Counted from the first letter of the stretch, positions 7,158-15,867 are shown. The stretch: 64,000 nucleotides of DNA from Nocardia xishanensis NBRC 101358 (GCF_001613365.1 NZ_BDCF01000045.1:1-64000); one strand, 5' to 3'. Notes: a model not told the origin generated them from the letters alone. Program-made: numbers and translations.

Positions 7158-8786
7158 ATGGCGACGCATGTGGTGACGAATCAGGTTCCGCCGTTGGTGG
7201 ATTACGACGCGGCCGAGCAGCCGGTGATTCTGGAGGCGCTGCGCAGGGCGGGGGCCGAGCGGGCCATCGAGGACGTGCGGTCGGTCGGCAGGCTCGCGGG
7301 CAGCGCCGAAGCGCAGGCGCTCGGCGATCTCGCGGAGGCGCACCCGCCGGTGCTGCGGACGCACGACCGCTACGGGCATCGGATCGACGAGGTCGAGTAC
7401 GACCCGAGCTATCACCGGCTGATGGAGTACGCGGTGGGCTTCGGCCTGCACGGCGCGCCGTGGGCCGACAGCGGTCCGAGCCCGCACCTGGTGCGCGCCG
7501 CGAAGATGAGCGTGTGGAGCCAGGTCGACGCCGGGCACGGATGTCCGATCTCGATGACCTACGCCGTGGTGCCTGCGCTGCGCGCCAACGCCGAACTCGC
7601 GGCACAGTACGAACCGCTGCTCGTCGCCAAGGAATACGATCCCGGCCTGCGGGTGCCCTCGACCAAACGCGGTCTGATCGCTGGCATGTCGATGACGGAG
7701 AAGCAGGGCGGTTCGGACGTCCGCTCGAACACCACGACCGCCGTGCCGTGTGCGGACGGCACGTACCGCATCACCGGGCACAAGTGGTTCACCTCGGCGC
7801 CCATGTCGGACTTCTTCCTGGTGCTGGCTCAGGCGCCCGGCGGACTGTCGTGTTTCTTCGTCCCGCGCGTACTGCCCGACGGCGCCCGCAACACCTTCAA
7901 CCTCCAGCGGCTCAAGGACAAACTCGGCAACCACTCCAACGCGAGCAGCGAGGTCGAGTACGACGACACCGTCGGCTGGCTGGTCGGCGACGAGGGCCGG
8001 GGCGTACCGACGATCATCGAGATGGTCAACCTCACCAGGCTCGACTGCACGCTCGGCTCGGCGTCCGGGATGCGCGCGGGCGTCGTCATGGCCGTGCACC
8101 ACGCCACCCACCGCCGCGCTTTCGGCGCGCAGCTGATCGACCAGCCGTTGATGCGCAACGTCCTCGCCGACCTCGCGCTGGAGGCCGAGGGCGCGACCAC
8201 CGTCGGACTGTGGCTCGCCGAGGTGACCGACCGGGCCGTGTCCGGCGACGAGACCGCCGATCGGCTGCGCCGGATCGCCTTGGCGGTCAGCAAGTACTAC
8301 GTGTGCAAGCGCGGGCCGATCCACGCGGCCGAAGCGCTGGAATGCCTCGGCGGCAACGGATACGTCGAGGAATCGCGGATGCCGCGGCTGTACCGGGAAG
8401 CGCCGCTGATGTCGGTGTGGGAGGGCTCGGGCAATGTCGCCGCCCTCGACACGCTGCGCGCGCTGGCCAAACAGCCGGAGGCCCTCGGCGTGTTCTTCGA
8501 CGAGGTCGACCAGGCCCACGGCGCGGACGCCAGGCTCGATGCCGCGATCGACGATCTGCGCGGCCGGTTCACCGATTTCGACACGATCCAGTACCGCGCC
8601 CGCCGCGTCGTCGGCGAGATGGCGCAGGTGCTCCAGGCTTCGCTGCTGGTGCGCTACGGGCATCCCGCGGTCGCCGACGGATTCGTCGTCAGCAGGCTCG
8701 GCCGCGATCACGGCGACGTATTCGGAACCTTGCCCCACGGCCTCGACACCGGGGCGATCATCGAACGCGTCACGCCCAAGTTCTGA
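7158..8786 (+). CDS. AidB-like acyl-CoA dehydrogenase
   Basis: ATG 7158, preceded by GGGAGGA, gives 542 residues, the usual AidB length and well above the 380 of ordinary acyl-CoA dehydrogenases. Motifs include MSMTEKQGGSDVRSNTT, GHKWFTSAPMSDFFLVLAQA, the long central LNxD-type segment LKDKLGNHSNASSEVEYDD, and LGGNGYVEESRMPRLYREAP with MSVWEGSGNV. Escherichia coli AidB binds DNA and has weak isovaleryl-CoA dehydrogenase activity. In actinobacteria AidB-like proteins usually sit in catabolic operons. The next gene, a crotonase, starts 35 bp downstream, and the pair faces the PaaX gene. Confidence 0.88.
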   Translation: MATHVVTNQVPPLVDYDAAEQPVILEALRRAGAERAIEDVRSVGRLAGSAEAQALGDLAEAHPPVLRTHDRYGHRIDEVEYDPSYHRLMEYAVGFGLHGAPWADSGPSPHLVRAAKMSVWSQVDAGHGCPISMTYAVVPALRANAELAAQYEPLLVAKEYDPGLRVPSTKRGLIAGMSMTEKQGGSDVRSNTTTAVPCADGTYRITGHKWFTSAPMSDFFLVLAQAPGGLSCFFVPRVLPDGARNTFNLQRLKDKLGNHSNASSEVEYDDTVGWLVGDEGRGVPTIIEMVNLTRLDCTLGSASGMRAGVVMAVHHATHRRAFGAQLIDQPLMRNVLADLALEAEGATTVGLWLAEVTDRAVSGDETADRLRRIALAVSKYYVCKRGPIHAAEALECLGGNGYVEESRMPRLYREAPLMSVWEGSGNVAALDTLRALAKQPEALGVFFDEVDQAHGADARLDAAIDDLRGRFTDFDTIQYRARRVVGEMAQVLQASLLVRYGHPAVADGFVVSRLGRDHGDVFGTLPHGLDTGAIIERVTPKF

Positions 8787-8821
8787 TACCGCACCCGTCC
8801 GCTCCTCGAAGGGAATTCCCG

Positions 8822-9865
8822 TTGCCCGACTACACCGACCACGCAGGAACTCGACCGGCCGCCTGGTACGAAGGCCTGACCGAAGGCAAGGACTCCTTGT
8901 TCGCCGACCGGGAGCAGCCGCCGTCCGACATCAGGTATCGGACGCTGACCTACGAGGTCACCGATCGGGTCGCGCGCATCACCTTCGACCGCCCCGAACA
9001 CGGCAACGCGATCACCGCGGACACCCCGATCGAGCTCGCAGCGGCGGTCGAAAGGGCAGACCTCGACCCGCGCGTGCACGTGATCGTGGTGTCCGGGCGC
9101 GGCAAAGGTTTCTGCGGCGGCTACGACCTGTCGATCTTCGCGGAGAACGGCTTCACGCCCGACGGCGGCGCGGCGCCGGTGGACGGCACCGTCCTCGATC
9201 CGGCCGTGCAGGCGCGCAACCATAATCCATGGGCCACCTGGGATCCGATGGTCGACTACCAGATGATGAGCCGCTTCAACCGCGGCTTTTCCAGCCTGCT
9301 GCACGCGAACAAGCCGACCGTGGCCAAACTGCACGGCTTCGCGGTGGCGGGCGGCACCGACATCGCGCTGTTCGCCGACCAGATAATCTGCGCCGACGAC
9401 ACCAAGATCGGCTACCCGCCCACCCGTGTCTGGGGCATCCCCGCGGCGGGCATGTGGGCGCACCGGCTCGGTGACCAGCTCGCCAAGCGTCTGCTGTTCA
9501 CCGGCGACTGCATCAGCGGCAAGCAGGCCGCGGAATGGGGTCTCGCCGTCGAATCGTGCCCGGCCGACGAACTCGACGAGCGGACCGATGCGCTGGTCGC
9601 CCGCATCGCGCGTATGCCGGTCAACCAGCTCATCATGGCCAAGCTCGCGCTCAACAGCGCGCTGCTCGCCCAAGGCGTGGCCAATTCGGGCATGGTCAGC
9701 ACCGTTTTCGACGGCATCTCCCGGCACACCCGCGAGGGCTACGCCTTCCAGTTGCGCTCGGCGACCGTCGGATTCCGCGAGGCCGTGCGCGAACGCGACG
9801 AGCCCTACGGCGACTGGAAGCGCGCGCAGTTCCGGGCATCCGGCGAGGAGGACGCCGAGCGCTGA
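8822..9865 (+). CDS. Crotonase/enoyl-CoA hydratase family protein
   Basis: TTG 8822 (LPDYTDHAGTRPAAWYEGLT) follows a GAAGGG ribosome binding site and gives 347 residues. The crotonase core includes VARITFDRPEHGNAITADT, the oxyanion segment VVSGRGKGFCGGYDLSIF, and KLHGFAVAGGTDIALFADQI. Length exceeds a minimal crotonase because of a 40-residue N-terminal extension and an insert (about residues 110-140, rich in Gly, Pro and Asn). It should hydrate or otherwise transform an enoyl-CoA made by the neighbouring dehydrogenase. The catalytic Glu pair of true hydratases is not clearly conserved, so isomerase or hydrolase activity is possible. Confidence 0.85.
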   Translation: MPDYTDHAGTRPAAWYEGLTEGKDSLFADREQPPSDIRYRTLTYEVTDRVARITFDRPEHGNAITADTPIELAAAVERADLDPRVHVIVVSGRGKGFCGGYDLSIFAENGFTPDGGAAPVDGTVLDPAVQARNHNPWATWDPMVDYQMMSRFNRGFSSLLHANKPTVAKLHGFAVAGGTDIALFADQIICADDTKIGYPPTRVWGIPAAGMWAHRLGDQLAKRLLFTGDCISGKQAAEWGLAVESCPADELDERTDALVARIARMPVNQLIMAKLALNSALLAQGVANSGMVSTVFDGISRHTREGYAFQLRSATVGFREAVRERDEPYGDWKRAQFRASGEEDAER

Positions 9866-9871
9866 CGGGTC

Positions 9872-10084
9872 TCAGTCCGGCAGCTGGCGCATCTCCAGCA
9901 GGGTGAGGCCGAGGTTGTCGATCATGGCCAGGATGGCTCGCATCGCCGTCGGATCGGCCACCGGCCCGAACAACGAGGTGGTGCCGCTGCTGGACGGCGC
10001 GACATCGAGGTCGGGGAAGGCGGCCACGGCGCGGTCGGACAGTTCGCCGTCGATGATGAACTGGTACCTGGTCGGGACCGGCAT
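9872..10084 (-). CDS. Small conserved actinobacterial protein, unknown function
   Basis: This 70-residue protein reads MPVPTRYQFIIDGELSDRAV and ends LTLLEMRQLPD. The pattern of a beta strand (YQFIIDGELSD), a Gly-rich middle and a C-terminal helix with LGLTLLEMRQL resembles small proteins common in actinobacteria that have a ferredoxin-like or ACT-like alpha-beta layout. Its start is preceded by AGGAGAG on the minus strand. It ends just beside the convergent crotonase gene. No function can be assigned. Confidence 0.6.
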   Translation of the reverse strand: MPVPTRYQFIIDGELSDRAVAAFPDLDVAPSSSGTTSLFGPVADPTAMRAILAMIDNLGLTLLEMRQLPD

Positions 10085-10187
10085 GGCTCTCCTCCCTGTG
10101 ACTGCGCGATGGTCGAGTCTGCCGCGCGGCGCGCGTGACTCGCCTCACACGCCGAGGATGAGATTGCCGGCGGACGCGGTCGCGCGC

Positions 10188-12824
10188 TCAGAGCACGCCG
10201 CTGCGCCGGGCACGGTCGAGAGCGGCGACGCGGGAATTCGCGCCGAATTTCGCATAGATCGAACGCAGATGCGTTTTCACGGTATTGATCGAGACACCGA
10301 GATCGGCCGCGATCTGCTGTGCGGTCCGGCCCGAGGGAAGGTGTTTGAGCACGGTCATCTCGGCCTCGGTCAGCGCCGGGTGCGTCGAGTTCCGCGCGGC
10401 GCTGCGATTCTGCCGCACACAATCGCCGAACGCGTCGAGGCGACCGAATCGGCCCGCGTATACATCGAGCAGTTCTATCGCGTTCGGAACGTCGAGGAAG
10501 GGACGAACCAGGTGATCGGCGGCGGCGTCCCGCAACGCGTTCTCCAGACCGCTGTGCGCCTTCGCGCCGTTGCCCGCCCTGTGGTGGGCCGACGAGTACA
10601 GCAACCATCCGGTGACCCGGGTGGACGGCCGCATGGTGGCGCCGGAGCCCTCGAGTAAAGGCTCGAGCAGCGCGAGGGCGGCCTGGCTGTGCTCGGCAGT
10701 CTCCGCCACCGCGGCTCTGGCAACGACGACGTCGGGCAGATCGCCGAGCAACTGCTGGGCCCGCTCGGCGAGCAGTTGCGCGGCCAACGGTTCGTGCACG
10801 CTCAGCAGGGCCCAGACCACGTGCGGAATCACGCTCGCGGTCACGCCGGGCACGGTGTTCTTGTCCAGCAGCAGCTGCGTTCCGCGGCGTAGGTCGTCGA
10901 TGGCGGCGCGCTTGTCGGCGGCCTGCTCGACGGCCAATAGCTGCCCGATCACGTAGCCGTGCCACCCGGCCAGCGGGCTCGCCGATCCGTCCTGCACCGC
11001 GTTGCGGGTCAGCGCCGCCGAGACGTGCTGCGGATCGGGCTGCTCGCCGCGCAGGTAGGCGGCAAGACCGGCGGCCGTCATCGCCTGTGCCGCGTCCGGG
11101 GTGTCGTTCAGTTCGTGCTCGGCGGCGACGACGAGCGCCTTGGCCGCCCGGTCCCGCATCGAGTCGGTGGCCTCGCGCCCGCAGGCGATGAAGGTGAGCC
11201 GGGTGAGCGCGCGCAGCGCCAGGCGTGGATGTCCGGCGTGCAATGCCAGCGCGAGACCGCGCAGCAGCACCTCCTCGGCCCGGTCGAGCCGTCCGCCGAC
11301 CACCATCGCGGTGGCCGACTGAATAGCGAGGTAGCAATCGATATCGGGGTTGCCGGTCGGCGCGGCGTCCACCGCGAGATCGCCCGAGATGGAACCGGTG
11401 GCCGCGGCGGCATCCACCGTCGCGGCGAGGGTCAGCGCGTCGATCCACGGCGCGGGCACGAACGAGGGCCGGTCCCGGCGCGAGCCCGCGACATCCAGGT
11501 AGGCGAGCGCGTCGGCGGCGCTGCCGTGGAAGAGCGCGTCGAGGACGCGCAACAGCCAAACGAACGGGTCGTCGAGCAGGCCGGGCCGCTCGCGTTGCAA
11601 TTCACCGAACAGCGCGGCGCCGTCTCCGTCGAGGACCATCGTGGTCCCGCATTCGGTGAGGAAAGCGCGCAGGTGGCGCGGATCGGAGCTGGCGAGCATA
11701 TGTGTCAGCGCCTGGAGCGGCAGCCCGGCGGCGCGCAGCGCGTTCGCCGTCCGCAGGTGCAGTTCGGAACGGGCCCGCGCGCCGAGCCGGTTCACCTCGG
11801 CCAGGAAGTACGCCCGCAGCATCGGATGGAACGTGAACCAGATGTCGTCGCCGCGCGCGACCGAGGTGAGCGGGAAGTTCATCCGGTCCAGTTCGTACAG
11901 CGTGAGCGCGGCCCCGCCGCCGATCAGGTCGTCGGCCAGCCGCTCGGTGAACGAATCGGGAACGCTGGTGTAGGTCAGGAACAATCGCACGTTCAGCGGC
12001 AAAGCGCCGATCAGTTCGCCGACCAGGAAGTCGGAGACGGCGCGCGGCGGCCGGGCCAGCACGGCCAGCGCCGCGGACCGGTCGGGGTTGGCGGCCAGAT
12101 ACATCGCGGCGATGCGGACGAGCGCGGCCCAGCCGTGGGTCAGGTCGAGGACCGTGGCGAGCTCGTCCTGGTCGAGTTCGCAGTGGTGTTCGCGGCACAG
12201 CGCCGCGATCTCCGCACCTGACATCGCGAGGTCGTTCGCGCCCCACCTGGCCGAACGCTCGGTCAGCCCGAGCAGATGCCAGCGCAGCGGCGGGTCGAAG
12301 CGGCCGGACACCACGGTGGTGACCGTCGGCGGCGCGTGCAGCAGAAAGTGTTCCAGCCCGGCGAGTGCGAGCGGCTCGGTGACCAAGTGGGCGTCATCGA
12401 TGACGATCACGGTCGGTGTTCCGCGCGCGGTCAGCGCCTCGACGAGCTGGGCCGCGTCGAGTCCGGGAGCATCCACGGACGGACGTGGCGGCGGTTTCGG
12501 CAAGTCCAGTTGGTCGCGCAGCGTCTGCCACAGCGCGGCGCCGGGTTCGGAATGCTCGGCCACCGACACCCACCCCAGCGTCGGGCGCCGGAACTCCCGC
12601 GACATGAGCCGGCTCGCCCAATCGGCGAGCAGTACGGTCTTGCCGCTTCCCGCGGGCGCGCAAACCACCAGCACCCGCTGCTGGTCGCCCGCGAGGAAGG
12701 CGTCGAGTCGGTCGATCAGCGTCGATCTGGCAATCGGCGCCGAGGAAAACGTCGGCATTTCCGAGGGAGTTCCGCTGTCGTCAGCGGAGATCGAACGTAG
12801 AGCGGGGCCGTGCGAGATGGTCAC
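10188..12824 (-). CDS. MalT-type LuxR transcriptional regulator (ATP-binding)
   Basis: A longer frame is open upstream, but GTG 12824 sits behind AGGAGGA with a 3-nt gap and gives 878 residues, typical of LAL/MalT proteins. The N-terminal NTPase domain carries Walker A APAGSGKTVL, VIDDAHLV as Walker B and LGWVSVAEHSEPG. A long helical repeat region (about 330-800) is probably TPR-like. The C-terminal LuxR HTH reads GRTAQQIAADLGVSINTVKT, then HLRSIYAKFGANSRVAALDR. Such regulators bind an inducer and ATP and activate neighbouring genes. The divergent neighbour is a 30-codon gene, and a GAF protein follows it. Control of these two by this regulator is inference. Confidence 0.88.
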   Translation of the reverse strand: MTISHGPALRSISADDSGTPSEMPTFSSAPIARSTLIDRLDAFLAGDQQRVLVVCAPAGSGKTVLLADWASRLMSREFRRPTLGWVSVAEHSEPGAALWQTLRDQLDLPKPPPRPSVDAPGLDAAQLVEALTARGTPTVIVIDDAHLVTEPLALAGLEHFLLHAPPTVTTVVSGRFDPPLRWHLLGLTERSARWGANDLAMSGAEIAALCREHHCELDQDELATVLDLTHGWAALVRIAAMYLAANPDRSAALAVLARPPRAVSDFLVGELIGALPLNVRLFLTYTSVPDSFTERLADDLIGGGAALTLYELDRMNFPLTSVARGDDIWFTFHPMLRAYFLAEVNRLGARARSELHLRTANALRAAGLPLQALTHMLASSDPRHLRAFLTECGTTMVLDGDGAALFGELQRERPGLLDDPFVWLLRVLDALFHGSAADALAYLDVAGSRRDRPSFVPAPWIDALTLAATVDAAAATGSISGDLAVDAAPTGNPDIDCYLAIQSATAMVVGGRLDRAEEVLLRGLALALHAGHPRLALRALTRLTFIACGREATDSMRDRAAKALVVAAEHELNDTPDAAQAMTAAGLAAYLRGEQPDPQHVSAALTRNAVQDGSASPLAGWHGYVIGQLLAVEQAADKRAAIDDLRRGTQLLLDKNTVPGVTASVIPHVVWALLSVHEPLAAQLLAERAQQLLGDLPDVVVARAAVAETAEHSQAALALLEPLLEGSGATMRPSTRVTGWLLYSSAHHRAGNGAKAHSGLENALRDAAADHLVRPFLDVPNAIELLDVYAGRFGRLDAFGDCVRQNRSAARNSTHPALTEAEMTVLKHLPSGRTAQQIAADLGVSINTVKTHLRSIYAKFGANSRVAALDRARRSGVL

Positions 12825-13047
12825 CGTTCCTCCTGGACCGACTGCCGACAACATTTTTCGCGCCTGGCTCAGGAATCTCTGTATTTCGGTTTTCATACTA
12901 AAGGTGTCCCCAAGGGAATGGCCGACGGCGCATCCGAATTCGTGCGTCCCGGATCGGAGCATGCACTGGCGTGTCATCGGATCGATATGACCGACCGGCA
13001 TGCGAGGCTTGTCCGGTTGTACCGACGGAAAACAGAAAGGAGACACG

Positions 13048-13140
13048 ATGTCACTCGGTTCAGCCGTGCTCGATCTGGTCACCACGGTGCTCGGAGTCGT
13101 CGTGAGTATCGTCGAACTCGTCACCGGCTCTGGAGGGTAA
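13048..13140 (+). CDS. 30-residue hydrophobic peptide gene with own RBS and terminator
   Basis: ATG 13048 follows AAAGGAG with a 5-nt gap, and the frame runs 30 codons to TAA at 13138. The peptide starts MSLGSAVLDLVTT and ends VSIVELVTGSGG. It is one hydrophobic, valine-rich helix with only two charged residues, both acidic (Asp and Glu about 14 apart), and a Gly-Ser-Gly-Gly tail. A perfect 12-bp hairpin begins 20 bp past the stop. Ribosome site, frame and terminator together argue for a real small gene. Candidate roles are a membrane peptide, a small acidic amphipathic mycomembrane peptide like corynebacterial PorA/PorH, a leaderless bacteriocin, or a type I toxin. None is proved. Confidence 0.6.
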   Translation: MSLGSAVLDLVTTVLGVVVSIVELVTGSGG

Positions 13141-13160
13141 GAGTCTCGACGAAGCTGCGG

Positions 13161-13190
13161 CGCGGGGAGGGGTGTGCGCCCCTCCCCGCG
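13161..13190. terminator. Bidirectional hairpin terminator
   Basis: CGCGGGGAGGGG (13161-13172) and CCCCTCCCCGCG (13179-13190) form a perfect 12-bp stem with a 6-nt loop. It lies between the tiny plus-strand gene and the convergent GAF gene and would serve both. There is no clear U tract, which is usual in GC-rich genomes. Confidence 0.75.
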
Positions 13191-13196
13191 TCCGCG

Positions 13197-13628
13197 TCAC
13201 CCCTGCGCGCGGAAAGCGTTCGTGCGGTGGGAATACAGGCTCAACAGTCCGAGGACTTGCCCGTCGGAGACGAGCGGATGACAGTACAGCGACCGTACGT
13301 CGAATTCGCGCAGGTGGGCGCAGTACTCGCGCCAGCGCGCCTCCTCGGCCAGATCGGTGATCAGAATCCTCCTGCGAGTCCGGATGACGTCCATGCCAGG
13401 CGAATCCGGGAAGTCGGTGATGGCTTGCTCGAGTCGCGCGGCCTGCCTGCTCGACCAGCCGACGACTTCGAGGCCGTCGAGGCCCCAGGCCGTGATGCCG
13501 ACCATGGGATGATCGGGCAGCAGGCGCGCTATGTTCGCGGCGGCTTGCGCTGGTATCGCCGATTGCTTGTTCGGGAAAAGGCTGACCGAACCGGGGAAGT
13601 TCGTCGTAATAGGTCGGGTATCGAGCAT
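13197..13628 (-). CDS. GAF-domain protein
   Basis: The 143-residue protein carries one GAF-like domain: HPMVGITAWGLDGLEVVGW, RILITDLAEEARWREYCA, then VRSLYCHPLVSDGQVLGLLS ending in YSHRTNAFRAQG. The RSLYCHPL and VLGLLSLYS motifs are the usual core of GAF proteins that go with ANTAR or histidine-kinase domains, but no output domain follows here. It could be a free-standing sensor or a truncated regulator. Ligand unknown. It ends at the shared hairpin beside the 30-codon gene. Confidence 0.7.
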   Translation of the reverse strand: MLDTRPITTNFPGSVSLFPNKQSAIPAQAAANIARLLPDHPMVGITAWGLDGLEVVGWSSRQAARLEQAITDFPDSPGMDVIRTRRRILITDLAEEARWREYCAHLREFDVRSLYCHPLVSDGQVLGLLSLYSHRTNAFRAQG

Positions 13629-14029
13629 TCGGACACCTCACTCCACGGCGCGCACCGGCGGCAGGACCATATGGGCCGACCTGCTGGTGTCTCCGGACGC
13701 GCCGACTTGCTACCACCTTGGAGCTGCCGTATCGGCAGCTTCGCCTCGCCCGTCCCCCGAACGGGCTCCTGCCACCCCGGTTGTGACCGGTGGTGGCGTG
13801 AACGGTTGCGCGCCTGGGTCTCTCGAACCGCCGCCCAGTGCTTCCGGAGAGAACCGTTCACCTTCACGCGGGTCACATGCCACCTTGCCGCGATGTGACG
13901 GCCACCACATTAACACCGGGTGGTCGGTTCGGGTCCGGGTTTCGGCAGTCGAATCCAATCGACTGGCACGACCATGTTTCGGTTTGCCGCACGGTCACTT
14001 TGTCCCGCGATCTGTCTGAGTCACTATGC
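13629..14029. other. Gene-free spacer with an 8-bp palindrome
   Basis: No supported gene is seen. A perfect inverted repeat AGCTGCCG-TAT-CGGCAGCT occurs at 13722-13740, which could be an operator or weak terminator. The rest shows no consistent coding bias. The right part (about 13,900-14,030) is less GC-rich and may hold a promoter for the following plus-strand frame. Confidence 0.4.
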
Positions 14030-14231
14030 ATGAATGGAAGTGAGAAGGCGGCGTTCCTCGCGAAGAATGACGCTTTGTTCAAGGTCTCCATACAGACTGG
14101 GACACCTGGCTCGTACATCAGTGAGTTCGCGTGCTTCGCGGTTGCCACCGACCTGTTCGCGGCCAACATCATCGTCACCCAGACCTACAACACATACCGC
14201 AACCGGTCCGGCCGCTGTGGCGGCTGCGCGT
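14030..14231 (+). other. Coding-like stretch of unknown identity
   Basis: ATG 14030 opens a frame with MNGSEKAAFLAKNDALFKVS and VATDLFAANIIVTQTYNTY, with moderate third-position GC bias for about 60 codons. After about 14,200 the frame loses coding bias, while another frame (the Mce-like one) takes over. I do not recognise it. It could be the start of a protein truncated by rearrangement. Confidence 0.3.
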
Positions 14232-14911
14232 GTGGCCAGCGTCCCGGCCGGAATCGTCGTGCGCCTCGGTCACCAAGGTCTCGTGTTCGGCCGGGCGTCG
14301 GCGGCGATCCCGTTCGTGCTGCGGAACCGCAAGGAGCTGCTGCGCCTGATCGCCGACGTCACCTGGGGTAACGGCTCGCTGGTCGTCGGCGGCGGCCTGC
14401 CCGAGCGCGCCGATGTGAAATTCCGCGGCATGCTCGTCGGAGCGTCGCGGAAGTCGCCATTTGCTGCCAAAGGGGAGCGCCAGAACGTCTTCCTCGATCT
14501 GAAACACTATGTGGCACCGTCGATTCCGGAATCAATGACGGCGCGCGTCCTGCCCGCCAACATCTTCGGAGTCACCGCGATCGAACTGGTCGACAACGAC
14601 GCCGCCCCGCGCGGCCTGCGCCAGGGCGCCGTCATCCGCCAGGACGCCAGCGCCGCGACCACCCAGTTGCGGACGACGCTGACCACCCTGCGCACGGTGC
14701 TGGACAGAATCCAGCCGGCCAAGCTCGGCCGGGTGCTCGGCACCCTCGCCGACGCAATGGATCCCGCGGCGCGCGCCGGACTCGACCATCGAACGTCTCG
14801 ACCAGTGGGCCAACCCGGGTGCGCGCGACCCCCGGAATCGGCGACCTGCTCGGCGATCTCGGCGCGGCCGCCGCCGCGGTGAACGAGTCCGCACCCGAGC
14901 TCGCCCAGGTG
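14232..14911 (+). pseudogene. Decayed Mce-family protein gene
   Basis: The frame from GTG 14232 reads VKFRGMLVGA, NVFLDLKHYVAPSIP, ARVLPANIFGVTAIELVDN and SAATTQLRTTLTTLRTVLDR, then LGRVLGTLADAMDPAAR. This is the MCE domain and following helical region of actinobacterial Mce proteins, which line lipid-transport complexes. Near 14,783 homology jumps frame (STIERLDQWANP), and near 14,816 it jumps again (VRATPGIGDLLGDLG, then AAAAAVNESAPELAQV). The N-terminal membrane segment is not recognisable and the C-terminal half is absent. At least two frameshifts plus truncation make it a pseudogene. No other mce genes or YrbE permeases lie nearby. Confidence 0.7.
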
Positions 14912-14916
14912 CGTCC

Positions 14917-15128
14917 GTCTCGCGAATCACATTGCGGCGCAGCTGATCCGAGCGAGCGCACCCGCCCGCCATCGCCTGCGCGGCCGCTGGCGGCGGATCC
15001 GCGCCGACCTGATCGACAAAATGAAGCTGGCCGCTCGGCTTCGCCACCGTCGCGGTGCTCAGCGCCGGATATCTCTTCGTCGGCTTCAGCGTGGAGGGCT
15101 CGGGCAGTGGCTGCCGCGCCGGCCGGCC
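14917..15128 (+). pseudogene. Frame-shifted fragment of a membrane protein
   Basis: One frame gives RLANHIAAQLIRASAPARHR and RIRADLIDKMKLA. Another, with much better third-position GC, gives the hydrophobic segment GFATVAVLSAGYLFVGFSVE. The switch near 15,032 looks like a single-base shift in a former membrane protein. It may be the tail of the decayed Mce gene or a separate gene. Identity is uncertain. Confidence 0.35.
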
Positions 15129-15509
15129 ATGCTCGTCTGCGCGCTGGTCCTCCTGCTGACCAGCGTCCTTTCGGGCGGCCTCGGCCTGCTGACGTTGTCG
15201 CGACTGCGCAAAGGCGTCACGGTGATGACCGCAGGGCCCGCCGTCCTGGCCTCGCAAAGCCTGGAGATCCTCGACTATTTCGGCCGGTGCCCGCGCTGCC
15301 ACTATCCCGCACGCGCGTATCTGGTCACCACGGTCTTCGCCGACGGTAAGCATGCCGTGGCCACGCTCGCGACCTGCGATCTCACCTGCGGGTGGAGCGG
15401 CCCCGCACCGCTGACTACGATGACATTGGCGCCGCGCCCGAAAAAACCTGCGCCACAACGGGAGTCGATCATCGCAGCACGACGGGTGGCGCCCCGTCCG
15501 CCCCGATGA
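15129..15509 (+). CDS. Small Cys-rich (zinc-ribbon-like) protein, possible N-terminal membrane segment
   Basis: The frame from ATG 15129 codes for 126 residues: a hydrophobic N-terminus (MLVCALVLLLTSVLSGGLGL), then LEILDYFGRCPRCHYPARAY and ATLATCDLTCGWSGPAP, and a basic Pro-rich tail. The CPRC and CDLTC pairs look like a small zinc site. An inner ATG at 15225 would give a 94-residue soluble form starting MTAGPAVLASQSLEI, which may be the true start because upstream sequence is decayed. Function unknown. Confidence 0.5.
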   Translation: MLVCALVLLLTSVLSGGLGLLTLSRLRKGVTVMTAGPAVLASQSLEILDYFGRCPRCHYPARAYLVTTVFADGKHAVATLATCDLTCGWSGPAPLTTMTLAPRPKKPAPQRESIIAARRVAPRPPR

Positions 15510-15648
15510 AGGGTATTGTTTCAGGTGACCAACTTTCCGTCTTTCTTTCGTCCGATTGCCCAGTGACATCGCGGCTTCGTCGCTCGATACTCGGCAGCAT
15601 CGGTTGATAGCTACTGCACGGCAACGTCGCTGGCGGAATGGAGTGGAC

Positions 15649-15852
15649 ATGCTCGCACATCCCTGTCCGGACGGCGACCGGCTCGGCACAAGCGGCGATG
15701 CCGGAGTCGTCGCGAGGTTCACCGATCGCGCCTTGCGCCGGTTCGCCCAGACCGTCGAGGGTCTCCCCGAGACCACCCTGGAAGAGATACTCGCGGTGGT
15801 GGATCTCTTCCGCGTGGCCGAAGGCATTCACATCGGCGTCGGCGACTTCTGA
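15649..15852 (+). CDS. Small protein, unknown function
   Basis: ATG 15649 gives 67 residues starting MLAHPCPDGDRLGT and containing the helical stretch FTDRALRRFAQTVEGLPETT and LEEILAVVDLFRVAEG. A GGAG lies a few bases upstream. The frame shows coding-like third positions and ends 16 bp before the convergent acetyltransferase gene. I do not recognise the family. Confidence 0.45.
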   Translation: MLAHPCPDGDRLGTSGDAGVVARFTDRALRRFAQTVEGLPETTLEEILAVVDLFRVAEGIHIGVGDF

Positions 15853-15867
15853 ATCGGCCCCGCGCCG

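Noticed and set aside
12825..13124. N-terminal extension of the LuxR regulator
   Set aside because: It would overlap the 30-codon gene and has no family similarity, while GTG 12824 has a clear AGGAGGA site.
15510..15648. Small gene between the Cys-rich protein and the next frame
   Set aside because: Short, no motif, and third-position GC is not biased.
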